From assembly GCA_964291505.2 (NCBI GenBank), contig OZ220216.1, positions 1,178,001 through 1,242,000 on the forward strand: a stretch of 64,000 nucleotides of DNA, in the 5' to 3' direction. Every line of letters begins with the position of its first letter. The stretch's first letter is position 1. The notes below the pieces were generated by a model. That model worked only from the letters and a program-made list of their open reading frames with translations, made no database searches and was not told the DNA's origin. The translations under genes were made by a program, and so were the position numbers. Below, in pieces: positions 35,802 through 44,120 of this stretch. This DNA is from Kistimonas sp964291505 (GTDB lineage Bacteria; Pseudomonadota; Gammaproteobacteria; Pseudomonadales; Endozoicomonadaceae).

Positions 35802-35981
35802 AGTTTCTCCATGATTTCTTGCCAGATATCGCCAATTTAACCGACGCGTGGTCAGACGTGTTCAGTGCTGGGCAAAGCGCACAAAGTGCTTGGATTTTTT
35901 GTAGCTGTGATTGCAATTAAGCTGTTTATTTTTGATGCTAATCCTAAAAAACGCATGAATTTTACATGGCACTTAGGGAGG

Positions 35982-36842
35982 CTATAGAGCAGAGTCAGAG
36001 ATAATCTGAAAAACCTCTCGTGGCGCTTCCAGCTGCGGATAATGACCTACGCCGGCAAGTTCATAAACTTTCGGGTTAGAAACTAATTCCCGGTAGCGAG
36101 CAACCATATGTGAACCAGAAATAGGATCATCAGACCCGTTAATCAGTACCAGCGGTGTTTGCGTTTCCTCAAGAATGCCAACCCAACGTTCGCGATTGAG
36201 CCTTCTCTCCCTCATATAACCGATCAACTTGGGCATGACTTTTACGCCATTATTATGTTTCAGTAAAGTCCATATGTCATCAAGCTCGGTATCGTTGAGT
36301 GGTTTGGCACAAATGCGATGGAAGGATCGCAAAAATGCACCTTTATTAACAAAATAAGGGGTTAGAAACCCCAGCTTTGATAACATTAGTTTTTGTATAA
36401 ACAATGCCCGGTGAGTCTCAGGGAATAAACCGCCATTAAGGAGAAATACCTGCTTAATATGCTGTTGGTTTTTATCGCGCGCCAACATCTCCTGAGCAAC
36501 AGTGTCACCGTAATCATGTGCGAGTATGCTGAAATCTTTAATGCCAAGGTGATCCAGTAATGCGTGCTGTACATCCGCCTGAAAGAAAATGCTGTAATGT
36601 GCGTTTGTTGGCTTACTGGAAAAACCAAAACCTAACATATCAACAGCAACCAGGTTGAATCTTTCACTAAGTGACTGCCACATTGGCGACCAATCCCAGG
36701 AAGCGCTTGGAAAACCGTGAATAAGCAATAAGGATGGTTTGGATTTACAAAATCTGGCTGAGCTCCAATATATAAACAGGTGACCATTATATTCGAAGCT
36801 TGCAGCCATATTTTTCCAAGTGGCTAAAGGGATGGGTGTCAT
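35982..36842 (-). CDS. Alpha/beta hydrolase, dehalogenase/epoxide-hydrolase-like
   Basis: This encodes about 286 residues from ATG 36842 (MTPIPLATWKNM); the frame is open further up into a possible core box. The oxyanion region is LLLIHGFPSASWDWSPMW. The nucleophile elbow reads ILAHDYGDTVAQEM, with Asp rather than Ser, which points to the haloalkane dehalogenase/epoxide hydrolase branch. The late acid is in INGSDDPISG and the catalytic His in GVGHYPQLEAP. It is a cassette-borne soluble enzyme of unknown substrate. Confidence 0.8.
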   Translation of the reverse strand: MTPIPLATWKNMAASFEYNGHLFIYWSSARFCKSKPSLLLIHGFPSASWDWSPMWQSLSERFNLVAVDMLGFGFSSKPTNAHYSIFFQADVQHALLDHLGIKDFSILAHDYGDTVAQEMLARDKNQQHIKQVFLLNGGLFPETHRALFIQKLMLSKLGFLTPYFVNKGAFLRSFHRICAKPLNDTELDDIWTLLKHNNGVKVMPKLIGYMRERRLNRERWVGILEETQTPLVLINGSDDPISGSHMVARYRELVSNPKVYELAGVGHYPQLEAPREVFQIISDSAL

Positions 36843-36976
36843 TGTTATTTTTCTTTTAATGTTGAAAAGTTTATTTAATCTACAATAGTTACTTTGAATA
36901 AATGGTTGTGCTTCAGTCTTTTTCGTAGATCTAACCAAGATGAGAAGGGTAGAAACTGGACGTAGTGAACACTGTA

Positions 36977-37687
36977 TTAGGCGTATTTCTCTATGATTGT
37001 TGAGAGATCTTCTACAGTATTGGCAATATAGTCCGGCTTAACTTCCCAGCACTCAGGCTCTGAGCGGCTATAGGCGACTGCCACCGAAATAACCCTGCAC
37101 TTATTGTCAAGCGCTGACTGCAAGTTCTGGGCAAACTGCACATCAGCCTCATGATCTCCGATATACATCAAAAGTTGTTTATTCAAGTGGCCAAATATTG
37201 ATTCAACACATTTAAGACCTCCCTGTGGGTGAGGCTTCTGATGAACATTTGGCACATCGTCGTAACCAATAATTGCTTTGAACGATTTGTCTATTTCATG
37301 TGCATTTAATACATTTCGGATATTGACTTGCGAGTTCTGAGAGCAGATGCCATGCGGAATCCAGGAGAACTGATTGACAACATTTGTGATACCTTCAAAA
37401 AGCGTCACTGGCGTTTGATTTTTTTCTTGAAATTCTGACCACATGCTACCGGCCTGTAACATTTCATCGTGAGACAAACCGTAGTAATCAAGGTAAAGCG
37501 CTTGCCAATTTTTAGCACCATGATTTGCTTCGTGATACGACGCTTCGCTGCATAAACATACTGGCAGGTTTTTACCTGTCAGGTGCGGTGCAACAATAGA
37601 CAAGATGGATTTGGTAATATCAATATTCTTAGGCATGGAATTAACAAGGGTTCCATCATAATCCCATAGGATTGCATCTAGCTTCAT
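36977..37687 (-). CDS. HAD-family hydrolase (cassette gene)
   Basis: This encodes 236 residues. The catalytic DYDGT at residues 9-13 gives the nucleophile and acid Asp pair, followed by motif II (ICSQNSQ) and the Lys/Asp motifs HQKPHPQGGL and YIGDHEADVQFA. It is like phosphoglycolate-phosphatase-type HADs. A close paralogue, broken by a stop codon, lies on the opposite strand at 59026-59736. Both sit next to attC sites, so this gene has been mobilised as a cassette. The substrate is unknown. Confidence 0.85.
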   Translation of the reverse strand: MKLDAILWDYDGTLVNSMPKNIDITKSILSIVAPHLTGKNLPVCLCSEASYHEANHGAKNWQALYLDYYGLSHDEMLQAGSMWSEFQEKNQTPVTLFEGITNVVNQFSWIPHGICSQNSQVNIRNVLNAHEIDKSFKAIIGYDDVPNVHQKPHPQGGLKCVESIFGHLNKQLLMYIGDHEADVQFAQNLQSALDNKCRVISVAVAYSRSEPECWEVKPDYIANTVEDLSTIIEKYA

Positions 37688-37748
37688 TTCGTGTGCTTAT
37701 TTCTTGAAAAATGTAATGGTATACAGAAGTCTTAATGTGAAAATTTCG

Positions 37749-37820
37749 TCGTAACGCTTAAATGTGGGGTGCCGAAGGCATCCCACGAGTGAAGCGAGGA
37801 GCACCATTTACTTGTTAAGC
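37749..37820 (-). repeat. attC site (3' of the 93-aa cassette gene)
   Basis: On the minus strand it runs from GCTTAAC to GTTACGA over 72 bases, matching RYYYAAC...GTTRRRY closely. Between them, complementary arms (TAAATGGTGC..GCACCCCACATTTA) and a GCCTTCGGC hairpin give the folded structure expected of attC. It follows the cassette gene stop by about 20 bases. Confidence 0.68.
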
Positions 37821-37839
37821 GCATTTGTGATTTTATTTT

Positions 37840-38121
37840 TTATGCATCATTTATTGCATATTGGATAATTCTATTGCAAATATCGATCTCAGTATTGTAT
37901 TTTCCAGTTTCTAATAGATCTTCTTTGAATTCTTTTGTTAGATACACTTCCAAGAAGTATTCGTAGCCTTTTTCTTTGAGATCAAGTGGCGTACTCACTG
38001 TAGCATCTTCATCTTCGATACGAAGAGCAACTTCCGATTCTGGAGTCCATGGCAGTTTGACGTAGAGTGTTTCTTCCTGGTTCAGGGACTCAATCGCTTC
38101 TGTAGCTTCTAATAGTTTCAT
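37840..38121 (-). CDS. Small acidic hypothetical protein (cassette gene)
   Basis: This encodes 93 residues, strongly acidic (MKLLEATEAIESLNQEETLY). No motif is recognised. It is placed immediately before an attC site in the orientation expected for a cassette. Its upstream boundary GCTTAAC is part of the attC that has been split by the IS1182 element. Confidence 0.6.
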   Translation of the reverse strand: MKLLEATEAIESLNQEETLYVKLPWTPESEVALRIEDEDATVSTPLDLKEKGYEYFLEVYLTKEFKEDLLETGKYNTEIDICNRIIQYAINDA

Positions 38122-38146
38122 GTTTTTCTTCTTATAAGCGCTTAAC

Positions 38147-40014
38147 GAGTCTGTAGAAAATCTAAAAATAGAATCAGAATGCCTTCATTCTTAATGAATT
38201 AATTCTGCTCCAGCTTTCTGCAGACATATTTTTGGATAGTTCGATGTTTTATTTATCCGCTAATGGTTTAGCGAGCATTGAAGGTTTTATGGTGCGGAAA
38301 GGTCTCCGCAGAGACCTGTCACCCATGCTTCTGTACCTTCTGCATTCTTTGTTGCAGTTTTTCCCCGCCAAATCCGTGAATCTTCTTCAGGTTGTGAAGA
38401 GCACACATAAGCTGCCACTGCCCATTGACCTTGGGGCGTCCCCGCAAAGTGAGTTCCGATAACCCCATTGCCTGCATATGGGCAAAGGGTGGTTCGGCAA
38501 CCGCGAGCCGCTTGCTGTAAACCCGTTTGCCAGCCGGGCTGTCGATCTTGTCTTTCATGATCTGCAGAACATCCGGTTTCTGCTGGTCGACTACCTCCTT
38601 ATAAAAGAAGGCGACAGAACGCGGCCTTTTCTGGTCGGAGCGGCGCAGGCACTGTGCTTTCATCGGACAATCGCGGCAATGGTGTACATAACCGCAGAAC
38701 TGATAAGCCGGTTGTCCGCCAATCATCGCCTTAGCGCTGCTGAGCCACATGGGTTTCCCGGCCGGACAGGAACAGGCCATGGTGCGGGTATCGAACCGAA
38801 AGTCTCGTGTCGTAAAGCGTCCGGTGGCAACCGTTCTGCCTCGTTTTCTGGCCAGCGCCACTCGTTCCTTTTTATGCTGAACCCGGAAACGTCCGGCCTG
38901 ATCAAAGTCAGGATCACGTTGGCGGTATTGGTTGTCAGCGATATAGGCATCCACGTTTAGCCTGGACAGGGCTTCCAGGTTCTCCCTGGAATGAAAACCA
39001 CTGTCTGCGGTTATCCTGGCGGTTTTGAAAATATTGCTGTGCCCCAGCCAGCGACATTGGGCATCAATCGCTTTTACCGTCGGGATCAGGGTCGATTGTT
39101 CAGCACCATGGCCATAGGCTTCCCCATGCATAATGACCTGGTGCTTGCTGTCGACAGCCGCCACACCACAGTAACCCTGGATAACCCCTTTGGCGGTCTT
39201 CATCTTGGCACTGTCCGGATCGGTCACATTGCCTTTAAGCGGCTGCTTACGTTTATTGGTCCGCTCTGGCTGTTCCTTCAGGAACGTCTTGATGCGGCGT
39301 GAGGCTTTTTTCAGTGTCTCAATACGCTGTTCATCGTCGCGTTGATGCTGAGGATTTACCTGCTCATGAACGTCGTGTTCCCGATGGCGTTTCAACAAAC
39401 GGGAAACGGCTTTCTCCAGCTTTTTCTTTTTACCTTTAAGCTCGCTGTGGGTACCGCTCCATTCCTTGCTGGCATTGGATGACATCTTGCGACCATCAAT
39501 GGCAAACATGTCCTTACCGATCAGGCCGAGCTGGTCACAGATCATCAAAACCTGAATAAACAGTTGACCCACCGGCTTATGCATACGACTGATAAAGTCG
39601 GCAATGGTCGTGAAATGCGGCTGACTGTCGGCGGAGAGCGCCATGAAGACCACATTCTCATGACAGGCTTTCGCAATCCTGCGGCTGGATGTGATGCCTC
39701 GGGAATAAGCAAATAATACGATCTTCAAGAGCATGGCCGGGTCATACGCCAGGCGACCGGTTTCATCGTTATGGTAATGATCATGAAAGATGGATGTATC
39801 GATTTCATGATCCACCAGGTAGTTCAGGGTGTACTCAAAAGAACCGGGCACAAGTTGCTCGGCCAGGTTAATCGGTAATAAAAGATTCTGACGCGTGTCG
39901 TACGGCTTGAAGCGAGGCATGGCAAGGCTCGAAATAGAACTCTGGGGCAGATTTCTAAAGGATATCTGCTATGCCGGGGACTGCCAGTGCTTCCAGACGT
40001 TTTTCTACAGGCTC
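38147..40014 (-). mobile_element. IS1182-family insertion sequence
   Basis: The ends are short inverted repeats GAGTCTGTAGAAAA (left) and, complemented, GAGCCTGTAGAAAA (right). The element is 1868 bases with one transposase gene. AAC flanks both ends (38144-38146 and 40015-40017), consistent with a 3-bp target duplication. Removing the element and one AAC restores a perfect attC core box, GTTAAGC, so it landed inside an attC site. Confidence 0.8.
38319..39920 (-). CDS. IS1182-family DDE transposase
   Basis: This encodes 533 residues. The N-terminal domain begins MPRFKPYDTRQNLLLP, with LAYDPAMLLKIVLFAYSRG. The catalytic Asp is in MFAIDGRKMSSNAS, the second in ARITADSGFHSREN, and the Glu is in the AVAEPPFAHMQ region. 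A Cys-rich insertion (CGYVHHCRDCPMKAQC) is typical of this group. No frameshift is seen, so the element may be active. Confidence 0.92.
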   Translation of the reverse strand: MPRFKPYDTRQNLLLPINLAEQLVPGSFEYTLNYLVDHEIDTSIFHDHYHNDETGRLAYDPAMLLKIVLFAYSRGITSSRRIAKACHENVVFMALSADSQPHFTTIADFISRMHKPVGQLFIQVLMICDQLGLIGKDMFAIDGRKMSSNASKEWSGTHSELKGKKKKLEKAVSRLLKRHREHDVHEQVNPQHQRDDEQRIETLKKASRRIKTFLKEQPERTNKRKQPLKGNVTDPDSAKMKTAKGVIQGYCGVAAVDSKHQVIMHGEAYGHGAEQSTLIPTVKAIDAQCRWLGHSNIFKTARITADSGFHSRENLEALSRLNVDAYIADNQYRQRDPDFDQAGRFRVQHKKERVALARKRGRTVATGRFTTRDFRFDTRTMACSCPAGKPMWLSSAKAMIGGQPAYQFCGYVHHCRDCPMKAQCLRRSDQKRPRSVAFFYKEVVDQQKPDVLQIMKDKIDSPAGKRVYSKRLAVAEPPFAHMQAMGLSELTLRGRPKVNGQWQLMCALHNLKKIHGFGGEKLQQRMQKVQKHG

Positions 40015-40066
40015 AACGCCTAAATCAGGTGGCGCCGTAGGCGTCACCTGGATTTTCTTGTTAGGC
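40015..40066 (-). repeat. attC site, core split by IS1182
   Basis: On the minus strand, GCCTAAC (40066-40060) opens the site. CAGGTGaCGCC..GGCGcCACCTG forms the paired arms with a TAC loop, and GGCGTT ends at the IS boundary. The missing AAGC lies on the other side of the element at 38141-38146. The rejoined site is about 56 bases with RYYYAAC and GTTAAGC boxes. Confidence 0.75.
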
Positions 40067-40596
40067 ATCTTTGGCTAGATGATACCTTCTCTTTCTAGGA
40101 CTAAACGAATGTCCTCAAATACGGCACTTATATTTCCTTTAGGGTACCTGATCTGTCCCAATCCTTGTATGTTACTGAATTCTTCACAACCTTCTTCAAG
40201 CAGTACAATTGCTCTTTCAAACCCAAGCCTGCCCTGAAATAGTCCTACTTCATGTATTACATTCATTCTTGCGTGATGGTTGCCATCAGACTGTTCATCT
40301 TCTGCACTCATCACTAAGAATGCAATACAAGCTTGATCAAGCATTTGGGCTAATCGAGTAATATTTGTTAGACCTGCTACTGGTACACGATTAAATTCAT
40401 CCCAAGGCAGGTTTAATCTTTCACTTACAAAGTCTTTCAGATCTCTCCAGTCATGAGCTCTGCCGTGACCAATAAATACATTTGTACCAATTCTATCATC
40501 GCGATTCATTTTTACTTCCAAATTTTGTAGATGCTTTGCAATTCGTAGTGCAACTTTTTGAAGATTTATAGCCGATAAAAACGGAGCTGTTATACC

Positions 40597-40604
40597 GTAG
40601 ACTG
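40597..40604. repeat. IS66 copy 1 target duplication (left)
   Basis: GTAGACTG directly precedes the element. The identical eight bases follow it at 42336-42343. Eight-base duplications are characteristic of IS66. Confidence 0.95.
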
Positions 40605-42335
40605 GTAATTGCTCAAAAAGCCTTGGCAAAACTATCGTCCATATCACCATAGACAGCTTGCTTTATGAACTCGCTTAACCGGGGGATTAAGTCATAGCCA
40701 TGCATCCTGTCCTGAAGATAACTCCAGAAAGAAATTCCATGAAGCCGACACATTTTCTTGAGACTGGCGAAGGTATCGCGAGCCTGTCGACCAGACTCGC
40801 TCCGAGTGCCGCCGCTGATTTTGCGGCGCTTGACGTGTTCTCTGATTTGGCTTTCGCTCAAGTTGTTGTGCAATGGAAGACCGGGATCATCCAGTACCGC
40901 CAGTAGCTCAGGCTCTTTGACGGCAAGATTACCCAAGGCTTCTCGTAACCCGCTGCATTCCACCTTGACCTGTACCAGTTGACGGAAACTGCTGCGAATT
41001 TTGTGGGCAAAGTCCTGATCTGGATTTTCCTTGAAAGCCTTGAGGTCCCGGTAGAGTTCCCAGAACTGGCATAGCAGTTGGTATTGCTCTTCCACCTGCT
41101 CGTTGTTAACCGGGATCACCCGCTCTATCGGACGACACGCATGGAGCCAGCACCCTGAGCGGGTAAACACATCAAATTGACCAGCGCCGTCACTGTGAAT
41201 GGGCAGGTCAGGGCGAACCCCGTGTGCAATGAGGCTACCATACAGCATCGCTTCCGACGCTTTTTTACGAAGTATGGGGCCTTTCAGACCGCAATCGTTC
41301 AGAAAGGCATGCCACGAATCCAGGCTGAGGAAATGAACACCGAGACACGCCTGAAACACCAAACGCCACTTGGCTGGAAACTTATGCTCCTCCAGAAAAT
41401 CCATGGCATGCTCATTCAGGACGTGTGTTGGCCAGGGGCGGTGTAGCAAAGTTAAAAAATTCTCTCTGCTTTTACTCCCGGTACTACCAAACCATGCGAA
41501 CTGCGGGTTGCCAATAAAAGTACAGTAACCGTTCTGCCCCTTATGACGAGCCCCTGTGTCATCTACCTGCAAGTAACCACAATGGAGCAAGCCGGTTGCC
41601 AGAAGCCCATCCTTTTCCTCGTGAAAATCGTCATGGTTCAGGGTAAGCAGGTTGCTGAGTTCTCCTGCTGATATGGAAACACCCCAGTCCCAGAGTGATT
41701 CCAGCAATTGCTGCTCTGTGACAGCACAGGCATGATGCTGGTGTAGAACATAGCAACGAAGGTTTGGTCCGAAATGATAGCCCTGCATGGCCTTAGGCAA
41801 ACGTCCATGCAGAGATTGACCATCAGGGGTAGTCCAGTGCTCAAGCTCATATCGGAGGAAATTGACTTCAAATGACAATTCCTGCACATCGTATGTGCTG
41901 AAGCCTTTGAATACAGCGCCTTCAGGTATGGACTCTGGAGCAACCCGCTTGCAGGTGGGATCCTTTGGTTTTGGCGGCTTCTTGCGTTTTTTCCGGGTGC
42001 GTTCATCCGGTTTTCCGGTATCTCGCTTTTGATGGTCAGACTCAGATCCATCTGTTGGCTGATTGTCACCTGCTGAACCGGAATCCTTCGGCGGAGTGTT
42101 GGGCTTTATGTCGGGTTTACCATTAAGCCCTTTCAGACGATGTATTTCCTCCTCAAGAATGCTGATCCTCTCTTTGAGGCGGACGTTCTCCTCTTGAGCC
42201 CTTGTTATGTAGTTGAGCATTTTTGTGACCAGTTCGTTTCTCTGGTCATCTGGAACAGCAAATGGAAAAGGCATGGTTGGGTATGATAGACGACAATCCT
42301 ATTTACGCGATTACCAAGGCTTTTTGAGCAATTAC
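40605..42335 (-). mobile_element. IS66-family element, copy 1
   Basis: The element is 1731 bases with terminal inverted repeats GTAATTGCTCAAAAA(G)CC. It contains only a tnpC-type transposase, with no tnpA or tnpB, so it belongs to the accessory-free (ISBst12-like) type. A perfect 8-bp target duplication shows direct insertion. It interrupts the TIR-like cassette gene. A nearly identical inverted copy is at 55910-57640. Confidence 0.95.
40613..42274 (-). CDS. IS66-family transposase TnpC, copy 1
   Basis: This encodes 553 residues. A coiled-coil leader (REENVRLKERISILEEEIHRLKG-type heptads near residue 20-45) is followed by a charged linker (RKKRKKPPKPKDP). The DDE core then has LQVDDTGARHKGQNG with the first Asp, PIHSDGAGQFDVF with the second, and the Glu in NNLSESQIREHVKRR. 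The last residue differs from copy 2 (AKAF against AKVF). The sequence appears intact. Confidence 0.95.
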   Translation of the reverse strand: MPFPFAVPDDQRNELVTKMLNYITRAQEENVRLKERISILEEEIHRLKGLNGKPDIKPNTPPKDSGSAGDNQPTDGSESDHQKRDTGKPDERTRKKRKKPPKPKDPTCKRVAPESIPEGAVFKGFSTYDVQELSFEVNFLRYELEHWTTPDGQSLHGRLPKAMQGYHFGPNLRCYVLHQHHACAVTEQQLLESLWDWGVSISAGELSNLLTLNHDDFHEEKDGLLATGLLHCGYLQVDDTGARHKGQNGYCTFIGNPQFAWFGSTGSKSRENFLTLLHRPWPTHVLNEHAMDFLEEHKFPAKWRLVFQACLGVHFLSLDSWHAFLNDCGLKGPILRKKASEAMLYGSLIAHGVRPDLPIHSDGAGQFDVFTRSGCWLHACRPIERVIPVNNEQVEEQYQLLCQFWELYRDLKAFKENPDQDFAHKIRSSFRQLVQVKVECSGLREALGNLAVKEPELLAVLDDPGLPLHNNLSESQIREHVKRRKISGGTRSESGRQARDTFASLKKMCRLHGISFWSYLQDRMHGYDLIPRLSEFIKQAVYGDMDDSFAKAF

Positions 42336-42343
42336 GTAGACTG
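42336..42343. repeat. IS66 copy 1 target duplication (right)
   Basis: GTAGACTG, identical to 40597-40604. Confidence 0.95.
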
Positions 42344-42946
42344 TGCATTCAACAGCCTTGTGTGGTGGGTTTAATATTTTATGCTCTACACGTTGATCTC
42401 TGGTCATCAACTTATTTCTAGGCAAAGCAGCTTTCAAAAAATCATCCCTCGTTGGGACTCTGATTTTTTCTAGTTCCTCTACAAGTTTTTGTAAGAATCC
42501 ATCTTCAGATAATAGGTTTTGAGAATGAATAAGTGATTGCTTTTAACCTCATCAATCGTTTCATTGGCTCGTTGACTCTCTTCAGAAGGAGCTGATAAGT
42601 CTGGGTTTCCTGCCTGATCTTCAATGTAACGGACTACAGTTTCAAAATCATACTCGACCCAATTGCCTTTACATCCCATTCCGAGAAAATCATTACCACT
42701 ATACAGGCCCCACTCTGTACTAAAATGTGCACCTGGTGGAGGTATTCCATATTTTCGTAATAAACTCTGGAATGATAACCTAGCCAAGAGCCAGACCATG
42801 CAGACGCTACTTTTCCAGCTTCATCTAGACTTACTTAATTCCCATATTCAGCAAACTCTTTAAGCCTTTCTACTTCACTCAATATTTCTTTATACAATGA
42901 CAACTACTGGTTTCCTTGTTGAGAAGAATGTTTGGGTTGATTTGAT

Positions 42947-43051
42947 GCCTAACGCCCGCGTCAACTGCCGGAGGCTACTGGCGCCTTTTTTGCGGGTTTA
43001 TGCAAAAAAGGTGACAGTGGCCGGAGGTCAGATTGCACGCGCTTGTTATGC
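42947..43051 (-). repeat. attC site (105 bp)
   Basis: The edges are GCCTAAC at 42947 and GTTATGC at 43045 on the plus strand. The interior is a long imperfect palindrome: CTGCCGGAGGCTACTGGCGCC pairs with GGTGACAGTGGCCGGAGGTCAG, and CCTTTTTTGC pairs with GCAAAAAAGG around a GGGTTTAT loop. It separates the TIR-like cassette from the next degraded cassette. Confidence 0.78.
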
Positions 43052-43080
43052 GCTTTCTGTTTATTGTAACAACTACTTCG

Positions 43081-43330
43081 TTAAACATTTAGCAGCTCTT
43101 CATCGAACCACACATCTTCGTAGTTATTGCTACAACGGTAGCCCGGTGGAAAGCTAAATAATCAATAATTGAGGAAGTAATCTTTTATATGGTCAACATG
43201 CAAAGGAGAGAAGAAGTCTTCTGAATCATGCATATGCTTCTCCGCACCAGATATACCAACCATTCGTTCCATTTTCTATGTCGTAAACCATTTATGGGTT
43301 CTTTGCCAATTGTAGATAAGGCAATACCTC
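43081..43330 (-). pseudogene. Degraded cassette gene, immunity-protein-like
   Basis: Three frame pieces on the minus strand make a coherent protein. MVYDIENGTNGWYIWCGEAY is in one frame, DSEDFFSPLHVDHIKDYF in the next, and after an in-frame TGA comes FSFPPGYRCSNNYEDVWFDE, ending LLNV at 43081. The pattern GWY.WCGE..DFF.PLHV.H...LPPGYR...YEDVW.DE recalls small Imm33/DUF2185-like immunity proteins; that naming is tentative. It has at least one stop and one frameshift. Confidence 0.5.
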
Positions 43331-43409
43331 AGAACCAGAAAGGTGGTTTGACACACCTACCCATTCGCTGCTACAGACTCTTCTTTCCAGTCTTCATTTC
43401 ATTCCTTGC

Positions 43410-43487
43410 GCATAACGCTAAGTTTTGGGGCCGAGCAGCAAAGCTGCGAAGGTCCCGAGCCCCGAAGGGGCAATTCGATTGTTGCCC
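43410..43487 (-). repeat. attC site
   Basis: GCATAAC (43410-43416) and GTTGCCC (43481-43487) bound a 78-base segment. It has GGGGCcGAGC/GCTCGGGaCC arms and a CCCCGAAGGGG hairpin. One core box is imperfect. Its stem shares sequence with the 34526 site. Confidence 0.58.
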
Positions 43488-43616
43488 TTGAACTGTACCA
43501 CTGGCTAAGCTCTTTGGACAAACTTGGATTACTTTCATTCGTCCATACCTGCTATTTTGGTTCCTGAACAGCAAGTTGAGATCAAGGTAAATACCTTTCA
43601 TAAACAGGGTGGTTTC

Positions 43617-43773
43617 TCATGCTTCAACACGAGCGGTAACTAAACGCTTCAGGGCCATGAGCATTACCAACAGCAAGTCAAAAGCTTGACGTAAAGCGTT
43701 CGTTGTTTCTGATATCGGGGATCTCTTCGTGAAATCTGTGAGCAATATTAATCTTATCTAGAACTTCAGTCAT
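43617..43773 (-). pseudogene. Short frameshifted cassette ORF
   Basis: From ATG 43773, just inside an attC boundary, a frame encodes MTEVLDKINIAHRFHEEIPD and on to FTSSF, then stops at 43678. One base off, it continues as DLLLVMLMALKRLVTARVEA to a stop at 43617. A single extra T explains the shift. No family is recognised. Confidence 0.4.
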
Positions 43774-43779
43774 ATAGGG

Positions 43780-43873
43780 GGCTAACGCCGGCCACAGCGG
43801 CTGGCAAAACTGGCGATTTATTCGTAGCGCACAAAAAGTGACAGGTTTAGTCCGTTGCTGGCCCTTGTTAAGT
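43780..43873 (-). repeat. attC site (94 bp)
   Basis: On the minus strand, ACTTAAC opens and GTTAGCC closes. The arms GGCCAGCAACGG and CCGCTGTGGCC are complementary with one bulge, as expected for an attC hairpin with extrahelical bases. It lies directly after the stop of the 79-residue cassette ORF. Confidence 0.7.
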
Positions 43874-43880
43874 GGATTCT

Positions 43881-44120
43881 TCAAGTAACCCCATTTTTAT
43901 CGCGCTTGCTCCTGAGCTCGATACTTTCACCGTTCCAGTTAATGCTGTGGCGCAAAAAATCTATAGCTTCATTGTCGACTGTTTTTATGAAAAGAGTGGA
44001 TACAGAGGAATAACCTAACGTTCGACGGATTATTGTCTTCTTATCTGTCCACTTCCCAAACCATTCACCGATCTTAGCTTGATCAAATCTCGTGGAATCA
44101 GTAATTTCTCGACGTTCCAT
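43881..44120 (-). CDS. Hypothetical cassette protein (79 aa)
   Basis: The frame from ATG 44120 encodes 79 residues with balanced composition (MERREITDSTRFDQAKIGEW, then LRHSINWNGESIELRSKRDK). The stop is seven bases before an attC site, the position expected of a cassette gene. No family is recognised. It is the rightmost cassette gene I can support. Confidence 0.5.
   Translation of the reverse strand: MERREITDSTRFDQAKIGEWFGKWTDKKTIIRRTLGYSSVSTLFIKTVDNEAIDFLRHSINWNGESIELRSKRDKNGVT

Larger units (their letters stand above)
40075..42897 (-). pseudogene. TIR-like (CAP12/PF10137-type) gene split by IS66
   Basis: The last 160 residues (NVFIGHGRAHDW, ARMNVIHEVGLFQGRLGF, ERAIVLLEEGCEEFSNIQG) match the TIR-like nucleotide-binding domain of CAP12-type NADases. 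The apparent N-terminus is IS66 sequence. Joining the flanks across the element and removing one 8-bp duplication restores the frame (KAVECTVYGITAPFL). Further upstream the coding sequence continues to about 42897. It has another frameshift near 42540, one near 42755, and an in-frame TAA at 42835. The N-terminal region (AWSGSWLGYHSRVYY, PPPGAHFSTEWGL) is a separate conserved domain. This was a cassette gene, probably defensive, and is now dead. Confidence 0.72.

Noticed and set aside
35802..35981. Possible attC between the membrane-protein and hydrolase cassettes
   Set aside because: TTTAACC and ATTAAGC edges exist, but the arms do not pair well and the spacing is irregular.
36929..36982. Possible attC between the alpha/beta hydrolase and HAD cassettes (GATCTAAC ... 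ATTAGGC)
   Set aside because: Core boxes are roughly right, but the interior shows no convincing complementary arms. Not listed as a feature.
42897..43157. Plus-strand 86-residue frame
   Set aside because: It runs through an attC site and the 5' end of the TIR-like pseudogene, so it is spurious.
43228..43491. Plus-strand 87-residue frame across an attC site
   Set aside because: It includes the attC hairpin and lies opposite a recognisable degraded cassette gene.
43678..43884. Minus-strand 68-residue frame
   Set aside because: Its first half is attC sequence; only the part after ATG 43773 is kept, as a pseudogene.
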